NCBI GenBank assembly: GCA_028287745.1
Contig: JAQBPB010000009.1
Location: 1 to 43,355 of the forward strand
Length of the DNA stretch: 43,355 nt
Source of the DNA: Chloroflexota bacterium
GTDB taxonomy: Bacteria > Chloroflexota > Chloroflexia > Chloroheliales > Chloroheliaceae
Reading direction: 5' to 3'
Shown here: piece by piece, positions 16,692 through 25,434 of the stretch
Numbering within the stretch: position 1 is the first letter of the stretch
Layout: every line of letters begins with the position of its first letter
The notes under the pieces: generated by a model
The model's database searches: none
What the model saw: only the letters and a program-made list of their open reading frames with translations
Told to the model about the DNA's origin: nothing
Made by a program: the position numbers and the translations under genes

Positions 16692-18077
16692 CTAAGGGTA
16701 GATGACCCGGTAGTCCGGCAGCGCATTGCTGGCAGCGACCCTGGCGTACCAGTGGCCGCTATCTTTGATAATGCGCTGCTGCGTTTCATAGTCCACATAG
16801 ACTATCCCGAAGCGCCGGGTATAGCCCCAGGCCCATTCGTAGTTGTCCATCAGGCTCCAGGCGAAATAACCGGCCAGCGGCACGCCCTGCTGAATGGCCC
16901 GGTGGGCCTGGGTCAGGTGTTCCTGCAGGTAATAGAGCCGCAGGGCATCGTGGACCTCGCCTTTTTCATCCGGCCCTTCCTCGCCGCTGGACCCATTCTC
17001 GGTAATATAGATTTTGCGAATTTGATATTCATTATTTAACCGGACCAGCAGGTCGTACAGCCCTGGCGGGTAAACTTCCCAATCCATAGTGGTGTAGATG
17101 CCGGGTGGGTAGACATCCTGGCCGCCCGGTATGCCCGGTACCGCCTGCCTTACATGGCGGATGTAGTAATTGATGCCTAAAAAGTCGATTGGCGCCTTCA
17201 TGGTTTCCAGGTCACCGGCCTGGACCGGGATGGTTTCGTCCGGGGCCAGCGCATTCAGGTAGGTTTCAGGGTATTTTCCCCGGAAGAGCGGGTCCAGGTA
17301 GGCCCGGTTATCCAGGTCGTAACCTTCTTCAGCGGCCTGGCGGTCGGCGGCGCTATCGCTGGCCGGGTCAAACGACCACAGGTTAAGCGTTATACCAACT
17401 TCGGCCTTAGGAGCGTTCCGGCGCAGAATTGGCACGGCCAGGCCATGGGCCAGCAAAAGGTGGTGGGTAGCGGCTACCTGGGCGGCCCGGTCCTGTTTGC
17501 CGGGAGCGTGAATACCCAGCCCATAACCCAGCACCGCCGAACACCAGGGTTCGTTAAAAGTGGTATAGCTGGAAATCCGGTCGCCCAACCGGCGCGAAAC
17601 CACATCGGCATATTCGGCATAGGCTTCGGCGGTTTCCCGGTTGGTCCAGCCGCCCCGGTCCTCCAGGGCCTGGGGTAGGTCCCAGTGGTATAGCGTGGCA
17701 TAAGGCTGAATACCGGCTTCCAGCAGCTTGTCGGTCAGGCGGTCGTAGAAATCGAGACCCTGCTGGTTGACCGCTCCCCGGCCGTCCGGCACGATACGCG
17801 GCCAGGCAATCGAAAAGCGATAAGCCCCCAGGTTAAGCATTTTCATCAGGGCCACATCTTCAGGGTAGCGGTGATAGTGGTCGCAGGCGATTTCGCCGGT
17901 ATCCCCGTTCAAGACCTTGCCGGGTATGGCGCTGAAAGTATCCCATATAGAGGGTTTGCGGCCGTCTTCGGCAATCGCGCCTTCAATCTGATAGGCCGCC
18001 GTTGCGGAACCCCAGACGAAATTGGGTGGGAATTTTAAGGGTCCGTTTTGCTCTGGTGACTGCCGGTTGATAGTCAT
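16692..18077 (-). CDS. Glycoside hydrolase family 1 beta-glucosidase
   Basis: A 461-residue GH1 retaining beta-glycosidase. It has the N-terminal signature FVWGSATAAYQIEG, acid/base Glu176 in TFNEP and nucleophile Glu360 in YITENGSS, the GH1 TxNEP and (I/V)TENG motifs. No signal peptide, so it acts in the cytosol on imported beta-glucosides such as cellobiose or their relatives; exact specificity cannot be read. An AGGAGAGG ribosome site precedes the ATG. It lies 90 bases downstream of a LacI-type regulator on the same strand, so the regulator probably controls it as a small operon or through a shared operator. No sugar transporter is in the window. Confidence 0.95.
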   Translation of the reverse strand: MTINRQSPEQNGPLKFPPNFVWGSATAAYQIEGAIAEDGRKPSIWDTFSAIPGKVLNGDTGEIACDHYHRYPEDVALMKMLNLGAYRFSIAWPRIVPDGRGAVNQQGLDFYDRLTDKLLEAGIQPYATLYHWDLPQALEDRGGWTNRETAEAYAEYADVVSRRLGDRISSYTTFNEPWCSAVLGYGLGIHAPGKQDRAAQVAATHHLLLAHGLAVPILRRNAPKAEVGITLNLWSFDPASDSAADRQAAEEGYDLDNRAYLDPLFRGKYPETYLNALAPDETIPVQAGDLETMKAPIDFLGINYYIRHVRQAVPGIPGGQDVYPPGIYTTMDWEVYPPGLYDLLVRLNNEYQIRKIYITENGSSGEEGPDEKGEVHDALRLYYLQEHLTQAHRAIQQGVPLAGYFAWSLMDNYEWAWGYTRRFGIVYVDYETQQRIIKDSGHWYARVAASNALPDYRVIYP

Positions 18078-18167
18078 TGTGCATCCTCTCCTGACTTTTT
18101 ACTGCCGCGCAGGTGAAGTATTTTTATAATAATAGTAACCGGATTGAGTGGGTCAGGTTAGATAAAA

Positions 18168-19256
18168 TTAAGGTAACTCCCGGACCGACTCACGCTCTAC
18201 CAGCCCGGTATAAAGCAAGGTTTGCGAAATAGGGACGTTTGGGTATTTGACTCGCTCGATCAATTTGCGGACAGCCATGCGCCCTACTCCAACCGGGTCG
18301 GTGCGGACGGTAGTCAGGGCGGGCGAAATCAGTTTGGAAGTTTCCGCGTCATCAAAACCGACCACAGAAATGTCATCTGGTACGCGCAAGCCTTGCGAAC
18401 GCAAGCCCTGGATAAAACCGAAGGCGCTCCAATCGTTTGAACAAAAGTAAGCGGTACAATCCAGGCCCTGTGCTAATGCTACCTGGGCGGCGACCATTCC
18501 ACCGGTCAGGGTCAGGTCCCCCGGTATCACGTAGGCCGGGTCGAAAGGAATACCGGCTTCTTCCAGGGCGCGGCGGTAGCCTTCAAAGCGCTGCTGGATG
18601 GTAATATGGGGCAAACCGTTTACAAAGCCAATCCGGCGGTGGCCTTTTTCGATAAGGTGCCGTACCGCTGAAATTCCGCCCGAATAGTTATCACTGGAAA
18701 CGGTGTCCAGCGCTAGTTCCGGGAAAAGGTGGTCGACCAGCACGGACGGTAGACCCATTCCGCTTAAACCGCCGACCAATTTCCGGTCAATAAAATTTAT
18801 CAGGAGCAGTGCATCGGCGTGCGACTCCAGAATCATTTTACGGCCCTGCTCCAGGGCCAGCTCTTCGTCTTCGATTATGCGGTAAATCAGGTGCAAGCCG
18901 TACTGGCGGCACTCGGCTTCCACGCCGCGCAAAATCAGCGGGAAATAGGGGTCTTGCTCGCCGCCCCTTAAAGGGGAAATTACCGGTCGGCAACAAAAGG
19001 CAACGTGGGAGATTTCCGTTACAGCGTCATAAGAGTTAAAAGGGCTGGCGTACCGGTAGTTGTAACCCTCCGGCTCAGACCGCTTTGGCAACTGATAGCC
19101 CAGCTCTTTGGCTGCGGTTATGACTCTTTCTCGTAAATCCGCTTCGACACCGGGCCGGTTATTAAGGGAGCGCGAAACCGTCCCAACCGAAACAAGTGCC
19201 CGGTTGGCGACATCTCGAATATTAACTTCTTTATGGCGTTTGGTTGATTGACTCAT
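18168..19256 (-). CDS. LacI-family transcriptional regulator
   Basis: A 362-residue repressor. The N-terminal helix-turn-helix and hinge read VNIRDVANRALVSVGTVSRS, then LNNRPGVEADLRERV and AAKELGYQLP, the LacI pattern. Residues about 85-360 are a periplasmic-binding-protein-like sugar sensor (VDHLFPELALDTVSSDN, GHRRIGFVNG, DISVVGFDD, LTTVRTDPVGVGRMA). It very likely senses a sugar related to the substrate of the adjacent beta-glucosidase. No Shine-Dalgarno sequence is seen before the ATG. Two AACGTT-centred palindromes upstream (19289-19300 and 19500-19509) are candidate operators, so autoregulation is likely. Confidence 0.93.
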   Translation of the reverse strand: MSQSTKRHKEVNIRDVANRALVSVGTVSRSLNNRPGVEADLRERVITAAKELGYQLPKRSEPEGYNYRYASPFNSYDAVTEISHVAFCCRPVISPLRGGEQDPYFPLILRGVEAECRQYGLHLIYRIIEDEELALEQGRKMILESHADALLLINFIDRKLVGGLSGMGLPSVLVDHLFPELALDTVSSDNYSGGISAVRHLIEKGHRRIGFVNGLPHITIQQRFEGYRRALEEAGIPFDPAYVIPGDLTLTGGMVAAQVALAQGLDCTAYFCSNDWSAFGFIQGLRSQGLRVPDDISVVGFDDAETSKLISPALTTVRTDPVGVGRMAVRKLIERVKYPNVPISQTLLYTGLVERESVRELP

Positions 19257-19288
19257 TTAGTAATTTTAGTTGATTCTGTTGAACGCAC

Positions 19289-19300
19289 TAAAACGTTTAA
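19289..19300. promoter_or_regulatory. LacI-type operator candidate 1
   Basis: TAAAACGTTTAA with palindromic core AAACGTTT, the central-CG dyad typical of LacI/GalR operators, 35-45 bases upstream of the lacI start codon. Confidence 0.5.
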
Positions 19301-19499
19301 CAGCTTGTTCAGCCTTTTCTGATGAACGGAAACCAATGTTTTTATCATTAGTCCAATTAAATCAATTTACAACTCAGGATTAGTTCAAAAAGGAATGGTT
19401 ATACTGGCCTTGAGTTACGCGATATATATTAAATGTAGCATTGGCACTTCTCTATGTCAACGGTCTTGATGCATAAATCCATTCAATTTATTTAATACG

Positions 19500-19509
19500 T
19501 GAACGTTCA
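19500..19509. promoter_or_regulatory. LacI-type operator candidate 2
   Basis: TGAACGTTCA, a perfect 10-base palindrome sharing the AACGTT core. Its centre is 210 bases from that of candidate 1, about 20 helical turns. Confidence 0.45.
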
Positions 19510-19524
19510 TCATCTGACATTTGG

Positions 19525-19539
19525 TTTACACCAGGTAAA
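19525..19539. repeat. TTTAC-N5-GTAAA dyad
   Basis: A 5-bp inverted repeat with a 5-base spacer in the AT-rich region between lacI and the divergent membrane-protein gene. The rest of 19310-19640 is AT-rich non-coding DNA with no gene. Confidence 0.35.
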
Positions 19540-19643
19540 TTTTTAACCATTCCTTTACTTTTTTTCACTTCTCTTTTCATCACTTTCCATTATTATTTAA
19601 GAGTGAAAGATAAATAAATGTCTATGTAATAAAAGGTTTTTTG

Positions 19644-20774
19644 ATGAAAAAGAAAAGTCTAATACGCTTCGGGCTGGTCTTAATCGCCGTATTCGGGTTA
19701 GTTAACCTGACCGGTGTGGCCTCGGCACATGAAAAGTGGTTCGTGGATAACCCCCATAGTTTCCATGTAAACCTGGGCCTTCTTTTTAGCTGGCCGGTCC
19801 TGGCTGCCGTGTTAATCTCCGGCGCGGCATTCGGCCTGGTAAAGTGGGCCGACCAGCAGTACCAGAAACGGGTCCTTGACCATAAACCGGCGAAAAATAA
19901 CCTGGCCGGTATCCAGGAGGAACGGCTTCAAAAACTTTACGCCTACCTGCCAATGTTATTGGCTTTCCATTTGGCGGTCCCCTTGCTGGTAAACGGGTTT
20001 CAGCTACAGCTATTCGCACCTAACCTTAAAATGACTCCAAGCCTGCTGAGTGGGGCCCTTTCGCTGGCCGAGTTCCTGATCGCGCTGGCCCTGATTTACG
20101 GGGCGTTTACCGACCTGGCGGCGCTGGGCCTGATTGGGCTCTACGCGGCCGGGTTGGTCCTGGGCCCTTTCATTGGCATTCAGCCAATCTTTTTGCTGGA
20201 ACACCTGTTTCTGGTGGGTATCGCTTTCTTTCTGTACGTCTTTGGCCGGGGGCCTTTCTCGGTGGATGCCTTGCTGGAACGCAAAACTCGTCCGAACCGG
20301 CGTATGGTCCGCTATGCCCTTCCGGTTCTCCGCTGGACCACCGGCCTTAGCCTTATCTTGCTGGCCCTGACCGAAAAACTGCTTAACCCGGCCCTGGCCG
20401 AATACTTCCTGGCTAACAAAATCGACTTTAACCTGGGCGGCAGTATTGGGATTAGCGACCTATGGTTTACTTACCTGGCCGGTATAGTCGAGTTTACCTT
20501 TGGCGTCCTGCTGATTTCGGGAGCTTTGCCCCGGCTGGTAGTCATGGTTGCCTGGGTGCCGTTCAACCTGACCCTGCCCTTCCTGGGCTGGGTGGAACTG
20601 GCCGGACACCTGCCGGTCTACGGTATAATGCTGGTCCTTTTAATCCTGGGGCCGACCAAAAAAGTTGTGGCCGAGCGCAGCGCCTTTACCCTGGCCCGGC
20701 AGGCCGGTATCCTGCCGGAGGAGCGGCCCGGTAAAAGCTCCCAGCCGCAGGGACTTGAACCTCACCAGGTCTGA
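19644..20774 (+). CDS. DoxX-like polytopic membrane protein
   Basis: A 376-residue protein with a typical signal sequence (basic MKKKS start, hydrophobic stretch, VASAHE cleavage-like site near residue 29) and about eight further hydrophobic segments. The second half, from about residue 225 (LPVLRWTTGLSLILLALTEK), resembles the DoxX/DoxD quinol-oxidase-subunit-like family, and the first half looks like a divergent copy of the same fold. The ATG at 19644 is preferred to the TTG just before it. AAAGG lies upstream at good spacing. Function unknown; members may couple to respiratory or thiol redox chemistry. Followed by a good terminator, so a single-gene unit. Confidence 0.65.
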   Translation: MKKKSLIRFGLVLIAVFGLVNLTGVASAHEKWFVDNPHSFHVNLGLLFSWPVLAAVLISGAAFGLVKWADQQYQKRVLDHKPAKNNLAGIQEERLQKLYAYLPMLLAFHLAVPLLVNGFQLQLFAPNLKMTPSLLSGALSLAEFLIALALIYGAFTDLAALGLIGLYAAGLVLGPFIGIQPIFLLEHLFLVGIAFFLYVFGRGPFSVDALLERKTRPNRRMVRYALPVLRWTTGLSLILLALTEKLLNPALAEYFLANKIDFNLGGSIGISDLWFTYLAGIVEFTFGVLLISGALPRLVVMVAWVPFNLTLPFLGWVELAGHLPVYGIMLVLLILGPTKKVVAERSAFTLARQAGILPEERPGKSSQPQGLEPHQV

Positions 20775-20790
20775 CTCTAGTTACCCGCAT

Positions 20791-20825
20791 AGAGGCCGTG
20801 CCATTACGTGCGCGGCCTCTTTTGG
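20791..20825 (+). terminator. Rho-independent terminator after the DoxX-like gene
   Basis: AGAGGCCG (20791-20798) pairs with CGGCCTCT (20813-20820), followed by TTTT. Confidence 0.75.
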
Positions 20826-20971
20826 CTTTAAATTCTGGCCTGTTTCAAAAAGAGAGCTGAAATCATAACCCGGCTACCTTTTTCGCTTGTCGGCCGGTAG
20901 GAAAAGGGGTAAGCTCTTTAGCGGTAAGCTGTTAGCTGTTATTTCAAATGGGCTTTTGGAGGCTATTTATA

Positions 20972-22213
20972 TTGAAAACCGCTTCGGTAGAAGAAGTTCT
21001 AGCGCTAATCCGGCCGGGCAGCCAGGTGCTGCTGCATTCCGCCTGCGCCGAGCCGCAAACTTTAATCGAGGGACTTGTCGCCGGGGTGCGGGCCGGGCGG
21101 CCCAACTTGCAAGGCCTGACCATTTACGCCCTGACTTACCGGGGAGCCAGGGCCGCGACCCCGCTATACGCTGCGCCGGACTTACTCCAGGGCGGGCAGC
21201 TACATCTCAAGAGCTTCTTCCCGCATCCCGCCCTGAAAGAGGCCAGCCGCCTGGGCCTGGTGGACTACCTGCCCGCTTCCTTCTCAACTGTGCCGGGTTT
21301 AATCCGGGCCGGTTTTATCAAGCCAGACTTTGCTTTTCTACAGGTTTCGCCCCCGAATGAGTTTGATATGTGTTCTTTCGGCCCGGCGGCGGACCTGGCC
21401 GGTGCCCTTCTTGAGAGTAATGTCGCCATAGTTGCCGAAATGAACCGGCGAATGCCCTTTGTATTCGGACCCCAGGCCGCAACGGCCCGGTTTGCCGGTA
21501 TCGTGGAGAGTGACCGCGAACTTATCGAAGTGCCTTCTTTAATCGCCGGGCCGGTAGAACGCCAGGTCGCGGCTAACGTGGCCGAACTTATCCAGGATGG
21601 CGCGACCGTACAGTTAGGGGTGGGGACCGTCCCGGAAGCCCTGATGGAGTTTTTACGCCAGCGGCACAATCTGAGCCTGCACGGCGGGGCCTTCTCGGAT
21701 GGAATAATTGACCTTATTAACTCAGGGGCCGTGACCAACCGGGCTAAACCGTTTGATAACGGCCAGTCTGTTTCGGCCTTGCTGATCGGGACTCGCCGCC
21801 TGTTCGATTTCGCCCACCAAAACCCCCTGCTTGAACTCCAGGGCATCGACCGCTGCAACGATCCCGGACGCATCGCCCAACTGCCCAATTTTGTATCGGT
21901 CAATTCCGCAATTGAGGTGGATTACTGGGGCCAGGTCAACGCCGAAACAATCGGCGATTGGCAGTTAGCCGGGGTAGGCGGCCAGTTGGACTATGTTACC
22001 GGGGCCTGGTATGGCGAAAACTCGCTTTCGGTTATCGCCCTGCCCAGCGCCACGCCCGCCGGGAAACCCCGGATTGTACCCAGGCTGGCGGCCGGGGCGA
22101 CGGTTAGTACGCCGCGCCATCTGGTTCAGCTAGTAGTTACCGAAAAGGGTGTAGCCGATTTGCGCGGTAAAAGCCTGACTGAAAGGGAAAAGTTACTGCG
22201 TTCTATCAGCTAA
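20972..22213 (+). CDS. Acetyl-CoA hydrolase/transferase family (4-hydroxybutyrate CoA-transferase-like)
   Basis: A 413-residue class I CoA-transferase. The TTG at 20972 is chosen because GGAGG lies 9 bases upstream; the ATG at 20948 would place that site inside the gene. Conserved blocks include VSPPNEFDMCSFG, the glycine loop LGVGTVPEALM, HGGAFSDG and VNSAIEVDYWGQVNAE. The Glu in the last block (residue 315) is the residue that forms the covalent CoA thioester in this family. The C-terminal VVTEKGVADLRGKSL is also typical. It moves CoA between short acyl groups, or hydrolyses acetyl-CoA, in the cytosol; donor and acceptor cannot be read. Monocistronic. Confidence 0.9.
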   Translation: MKTASVEEVLALIRPGSQVLLHSACAEPQTLIEGLVAGVRAGRPNLQGLTIYALTYRGARAATPLYAAPDLLQGGQLHLKSFFPHPALKEASRLGLVDYLPASFSTVPGLIRAGFIKPDFAFLQVSPPNEFDMCSFGPAADLAGALLESNVAIVAEMNRRMPFVFGPQAATARFAGIVESDRELIEVPSLIAGPVERQVAANVAELIQDGATVQLGVGTVPEALMEFLRQRHNLSLHGGAFSDGIIDLINSGAVTNRAKPFDNGQSVSALLIGTRRLFDFAHQNPLLELQGIDRCNDPGRIAQLPNFVSVNSAIEVDYWGQVNAETIGDWQLAGVGGQLDYVTGAWYGENSLSVIALPSATPAGKPRIVPRLAAGATVSTPRHLVQLVVTEKGVADLRGKSLTEREKLLRSIS

Positions 22214-22263
22214 ACCCACCGTTTTAATAGAAGTAATCTATCATTTCTCAGTCTTCAATAAAC

Positions 22264-22292
22264 TTTACAGTCAGTTAAGCGTGTGTTAAAAT
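22264..22292 (+). promoter_or_regulatory. Extended -10 promoter of the pyrophosphatase gene
   Basis: TTTACA (22264-22269), 17-base spacer, then TGT-TAAAAT (-10 at 22287-22292). Start expected near 22299. Confidence 0.65.
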
Positions 22293-22298
22293 CGGCAC

Positions 22299-22532
22299 AA
22301 GTTTGTGCGAGGCTGCACATAATCCTGCCATGCCCATGGTAGGTCTAAGACCTCACGTCGGAGGCGTCCAGGATGCATTCCCTGGCTTTTCTTCACTCGC
22401 TCCAGCCTCTTGCACCGCTTGTTCATTATATAAACGCTCTACAATAAGACCGCGGGTATTTTATGCTGGTCAAAGTTTACATTGCAACTTTGCGGAACGA
22501 CATCTAACTGACGTATAAATAGGAGGAACCTT
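22299..22532 (+). other. Long structured leader of the membrane pyrophosphatase gene
   Basis: About 234 bases with several possible hairpins (AGGTC-TAA-GACCT near 22340-22352; GCCAT/ATGGT near 22328-22341). No riboswitch class was recognised and no convincing short gene. It ends with a perfect AGGAGG ribosome site. Confidence 0.4.
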
Positions 22533-24761
22533 ATGGTTGGTGCATGGCTCGGAGTAATCTACGGAGCCGGCCTGATCGGTATCCTGTTCTCGCTTTACCT
22601 GGCTCGCCAGGTGCTTGCTAGCGATAACGGGACCCCGGAAATGCAGAATATTGCTAGGAAAATTTACCTGGGCGCTATGGCTTTCATGCGCCGCCAGTAC
22701 TCGACCATTGCCATGTTAGCTATCGTTACGGCGATCTTGCTAGGAGTACTGCTCAGTTTACTGCCACAGAGTACTAAAAGCACCATAACGATCAACGGCC
22801 CCGAACTTGGCATTAAAACCTCAATCGCCTTCCTGGCCGGGGCTATCTGTTCCGGTATTTCCGGGTTTGTCGGGATGTTTGTTGCTATCCAGGCTAACTT
22901 GCGGACTGCCGCAGCCGCTCGCCGGAGCCTGTCGGCGGCCCTCCAGACTTCCTTGCGAGGTGGTGCCGTTTCCGGGTTCCTGGTAGTCGCCCTGAGCTTG
23001 TTGGGTCTGACCACCATCTTCCTGGCTTATGGCGGTCTTGAGTTAATGAACAATACTCCTAATCCCCAGATCGTCGGCAATGTCATCGCCAGCATCGTAG
23101 GTTTTGGTTTTGGCGCGAGTTTTGTCGCCCTGTTCGCCCAGCTTGGCGGCGGTATCTATACTAAAGCGGCTGACGTGGGCGCTGACCTGGTCGGTAAAGT
23201 TGAAGCAGGTATTCCCGAGGACGATCCGCGTAACCCCGCTGTAATCGCCGACCTGGTCGGTGACAACGTGGGCGACTGCGCCGGACGCGGTGCCGACCTT
23301 TTTGAGTCGACTGCAGCGGAAAACCTGGGCGCGATGATCCTGGGTGTGGCCCTGTTCCGGGCGACCGGGCAGGCGGCCTATATCCTCTTCCCGCTGGTGG
23401 TCCTGAGCTTCGGCGTTATCGCTTCTTTGATCGGGGTCCTGGCTGTCCGCAGCAGTAACCGGCCACACGACCCGATGAACGACCTGAACCTGGGCTACTA
23501 TGTAACCGCGGCTTTATCGGCGGTGGCGATGTTCGGTACTTCTTACTGGATGTTACAGAATGACCGCTTTAACGACGCGGGCTGGAAGTTTGGCCTCTGC
23601 GGGTTAATCGGTATCTTAACCAGTATCGCTTTCGTCTTTATTACCCAGTATTACACCTCCGGCTCATGGCGGCCCGTCCGCGAAATTGCCCAGTCCAGCC
23701 GGACCGGTCCGGCGACAGTTATCATCAGCGGCACCGCCGTTGGTTTTGAAACTACCGCCTTCCCGACACTGGTCATCGGCGCGGCTTTGATGAGTTCCTT
23801 CGGCCTCGGCCAGTCGATTACCGGGGTTGACCCGCACTCCGCTTTTGAGTTCGGTATCTTTGGTACGGCTGTCGCGACCATGGGTATGCTTATGAGCGCG
23901 GCCTATATCCTGGCGATGGATACTTTCGGCCCTATCACCGACAACGCCGGTGGTATCGTTGAAATGAGCAACTCGCCGGAATCTGTGCGCGAAATAACCG
24001 ACTCACTGGATGCCGTGGGTAACACCACCAAGGCCCTTACCAAAGGTTACGCTGTTGGTTCGGCCGCCCTGGCCGCTTTCCTGCTCTTCTCGGCTTATGT
24101 CCAGGAAGCCGGGTTGATTAAGAACGTGCGTGAGGTCGGGCGGGAAAACCTGCCGCTGGCAAACGACGTGGGCCAGCCGACTTCAATTGTAAACATCTTC
24201 AACCCGGCTGTTTTCGTCGGCGGCTTTATCGGCGCGATGTTAGTCTTCCTGTTTAGCAGCTTTGCTATCCGGGCAGTCGGCAAGGCCGCTCAAAGCATGA
24301 TCGAGGAAGTACGCCGCCAGTTCCGGGCTGACCCTGGCATTATGAAAGGCACCAGTGAGCCGGATTACGCTCGCTGTGTCGATATTTCGACTCGCGGAGC
24401 TTTGCGGGAGATGATTGTGCCTGGTGTTCTGGCTATCGGTACCCCGATATTGGTCGGCCTCATCTTACGGGCGGAAGCCGTCGCAGGTATGCTCATAGTC
24501 GGTACGATTGTCGGTGTATTGATGGCGAACTTCCTGAACAACTCCGGCGGGGCCTGGGACAATGCCAAAAAGTGGATTGAAGCGGGCAACCTGAAGGACG
24601 AAACGGGCAAGGTTTTGGGCAAACGCAGCGAGCCGCACGCGGCCGCCGTAGTTGGCGATACGGTCGGTGACCCCTTCAAGGATACCGCCGGACCGGCCCT
24701 GCACGTTTTAATCAAGTTGCTGGCTACTATTACCCTGGTGCTGGTGCCGCTCTTCGTTTAG
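22533..24761 (+). CDS. hppA: K+-independent membrane-bound proton-pumping pyrophosphatase
   Basis: A 742-residue integral membrane pyrophosphatase with about 16 helices. It hydrolyses cytosolic PPi to pump protons outward. The acidic PPi/Mg2+-binding blocks are intact: DVGADLVGKVEAGIPEDDPR and DNVGDCAGRGADLFES near residues 215-260, DNAGGIVEM near 470, and DTVGDPFKDTAGPALH near the C-terminus. The diagnostic position reads GNTTKALTKG, with Lys500 and Thr503. K+-dependent enzymes have Ala and Gly there, so this is the K+-independent, H+-only subclass by the established rule. It has its own promoter, a long leader, AGGAGG and a strong terminator, consistent with high expression as an energy-saving pump. 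Confidence 0.96.
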   Translation: MVGAWLGVIYGAGLIGILFSLYLARQVLASDNGTPEMQNIARKIYLGAMAFMRRQYSTIAMLAIVTAILLGVLLSLLPQSTKSTITINGPELGIKTSIAFLAGAICSGISGFVGMFVAIQANLRTAAAARRSLSAALQTSLRGGAVSGFLVVALSLLGLTTIFLAYGGLELMNNTPNPQIVGNVIASIVGFGFGASFVALFAQLGGGIYTKAADVGADLVGKVEAGIPEDDPRNPAVIADLVGDNVGDCAGRGADLFESTAAENLGAMILGVALFRATGQAAYILFPLVVLSFGVIASLIGVLAVRSSNRPHDPMNDLNLGYYVTAALSAVAMFGTSYWMLQNDRFNDAGWKFGLCGLIGILTSIAFVFITQYYTSGSWRPVREIAQSSRTGPATVIISGTAVGFETTAFPTLVIGAALMSSFGLGQSITGVDPHSAFEFGIFGTAVATMGMLMSAAYILAMDTFGPITDNAGGIVEMSNSPESVREITDSLDAVGNTTKALTKGYAVGSAALAAFLLFSAYVQEAGLIKNVREVGRENLPLANDVGQPTSIVNIFNPAVFVGGFIGAMLVFLFSSFAIRAVGKAAQSMIEEVRRQFRADPGIMKGTSEPDYARCVDISTRGALREMIVPGVLAIGTPILVGLILRAEAVAGMLIVGTIVGVLMANFLNNSGGAWDNAKKWIEAGNLKDETGKVLGKRSEPHAAAVVGDTVGDPFKDTAGPALHVLIKLLATITLVLVPLFV

Positions 24762-24800
24762 AGGCCCAAATGGCAGACAATAAGTGAGTTGACATAAATA

Positions 24801-24830
24801 AAAAAGACCGGCTAATCACCGGTCTTTTTT
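24801..24830. terminator. Bidirectional terminator after hppA
   Basis: AAAAAGACCGG, loop CTAATCA, CCGGTCTTTTTT. T-tracts on both strands. Confidence 0.92.
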
Positions 24831-24958
24831 ATTTTCTGAAAATACTACCATTTACAGCGCATACCGGTTTTCCCTGGCTTAAAGGTCAGGAAATTAACAT
24901 AGATTCAGGATGCTGGTGCAATCTCTGGTTGGATTTAAGACAATGGCAGGGACTGGGT

Positions 24959-25363
24959 TTAGAGATTGGTTACATTCATATCGCTGGTTTGCGAATGGTG
25001 CGAAAAAGAATAAATTAAATTTAGAAGAGAATCTATTTCAAAAGGCTTGCTCAGGAAGCTATCGGCCTGCAAGTCTTTAAATGTCCGTTTAAGAGTTGCA
25101 AAGTTTGCGGCGGACAGGGCAATGATCGGTATTTTTTTCAGTCTGGGATTGGATTTGACCCGGTTACTCCATTCGAGGCCATCCATTACCGGCATCATAA
25201 CATCCAGTAAAATGACGTCCGGCTGGTATGTTTCCGCTAATTTAAGCGCGGCTTCACCAACAGAGCTTCTAGTTTCAAAGCCTTCATCTTCCAACATATT
25301 TTTGAGCATGCTAATCATAGCTGCGTCGTCTTCTACGATTAGAATACGAGTTTTATGGACCAT
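24959..25363 (-). CDS. Stand-alone receiver-domain response regulator
   Basis: A 134-residue CheY-like receiver with no output domain. The acidic pocket (Glu11, Asp12, Asp13), phospho-acceptor Asp54 (ILLDVMMPVMDG), switch Ser84 (ALSAA) and Lys106 (SKPF) are all present, so it should be phosphorylatable. The C-terminal 20 residues are polar and probably flexible. No histidine kinase is nearby, so the partner is unknown; it may pass phosphate on or act through protein binding. GAGGAAAC precedes the ATG. An 11-bp inverted repeat at 25407-25434 lies in its upstream region. Confidence 0.93.
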   Translation of the reverse strand: MVHKTRILIVEDDAAMISMLKNMLEDEGFETRSSVGEAALKLAETYQPDVILLDVMMPVMDGLEWSNRVKSNPRLKKIPIIALSAANFATLKRTFKDLQADSFLSKPFEIDSLLNLIYSFSHHSQTSDMNVTNL

Positions 25364-25406
25364 TAAATTGTTTCCTCGGTTGTTTTATTGTCATACTTTG
25401 TTGCTA

Positions 25407-25434
25407 AAATTTGTATACAGAAATATACAAATTT
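25407..25434. promoter_or_regulatory. Perfect 11-bp inverted repeat upstream of the receiver gene
   Basis: AAATTTGTATA and TATACAAATTT separated by CAGAAA, 44-71 bases before the start codon. Likely an operator for a dimeric regulator. Confidence 0.6.

Noticed and set aside
22303..22518. 71-codon open frame in the pyrophosphatase leader
   Set aside because: No ribosome site, Cys/Pro-rich random composition, and it lies in the untranslated leader predicted from the promoter.
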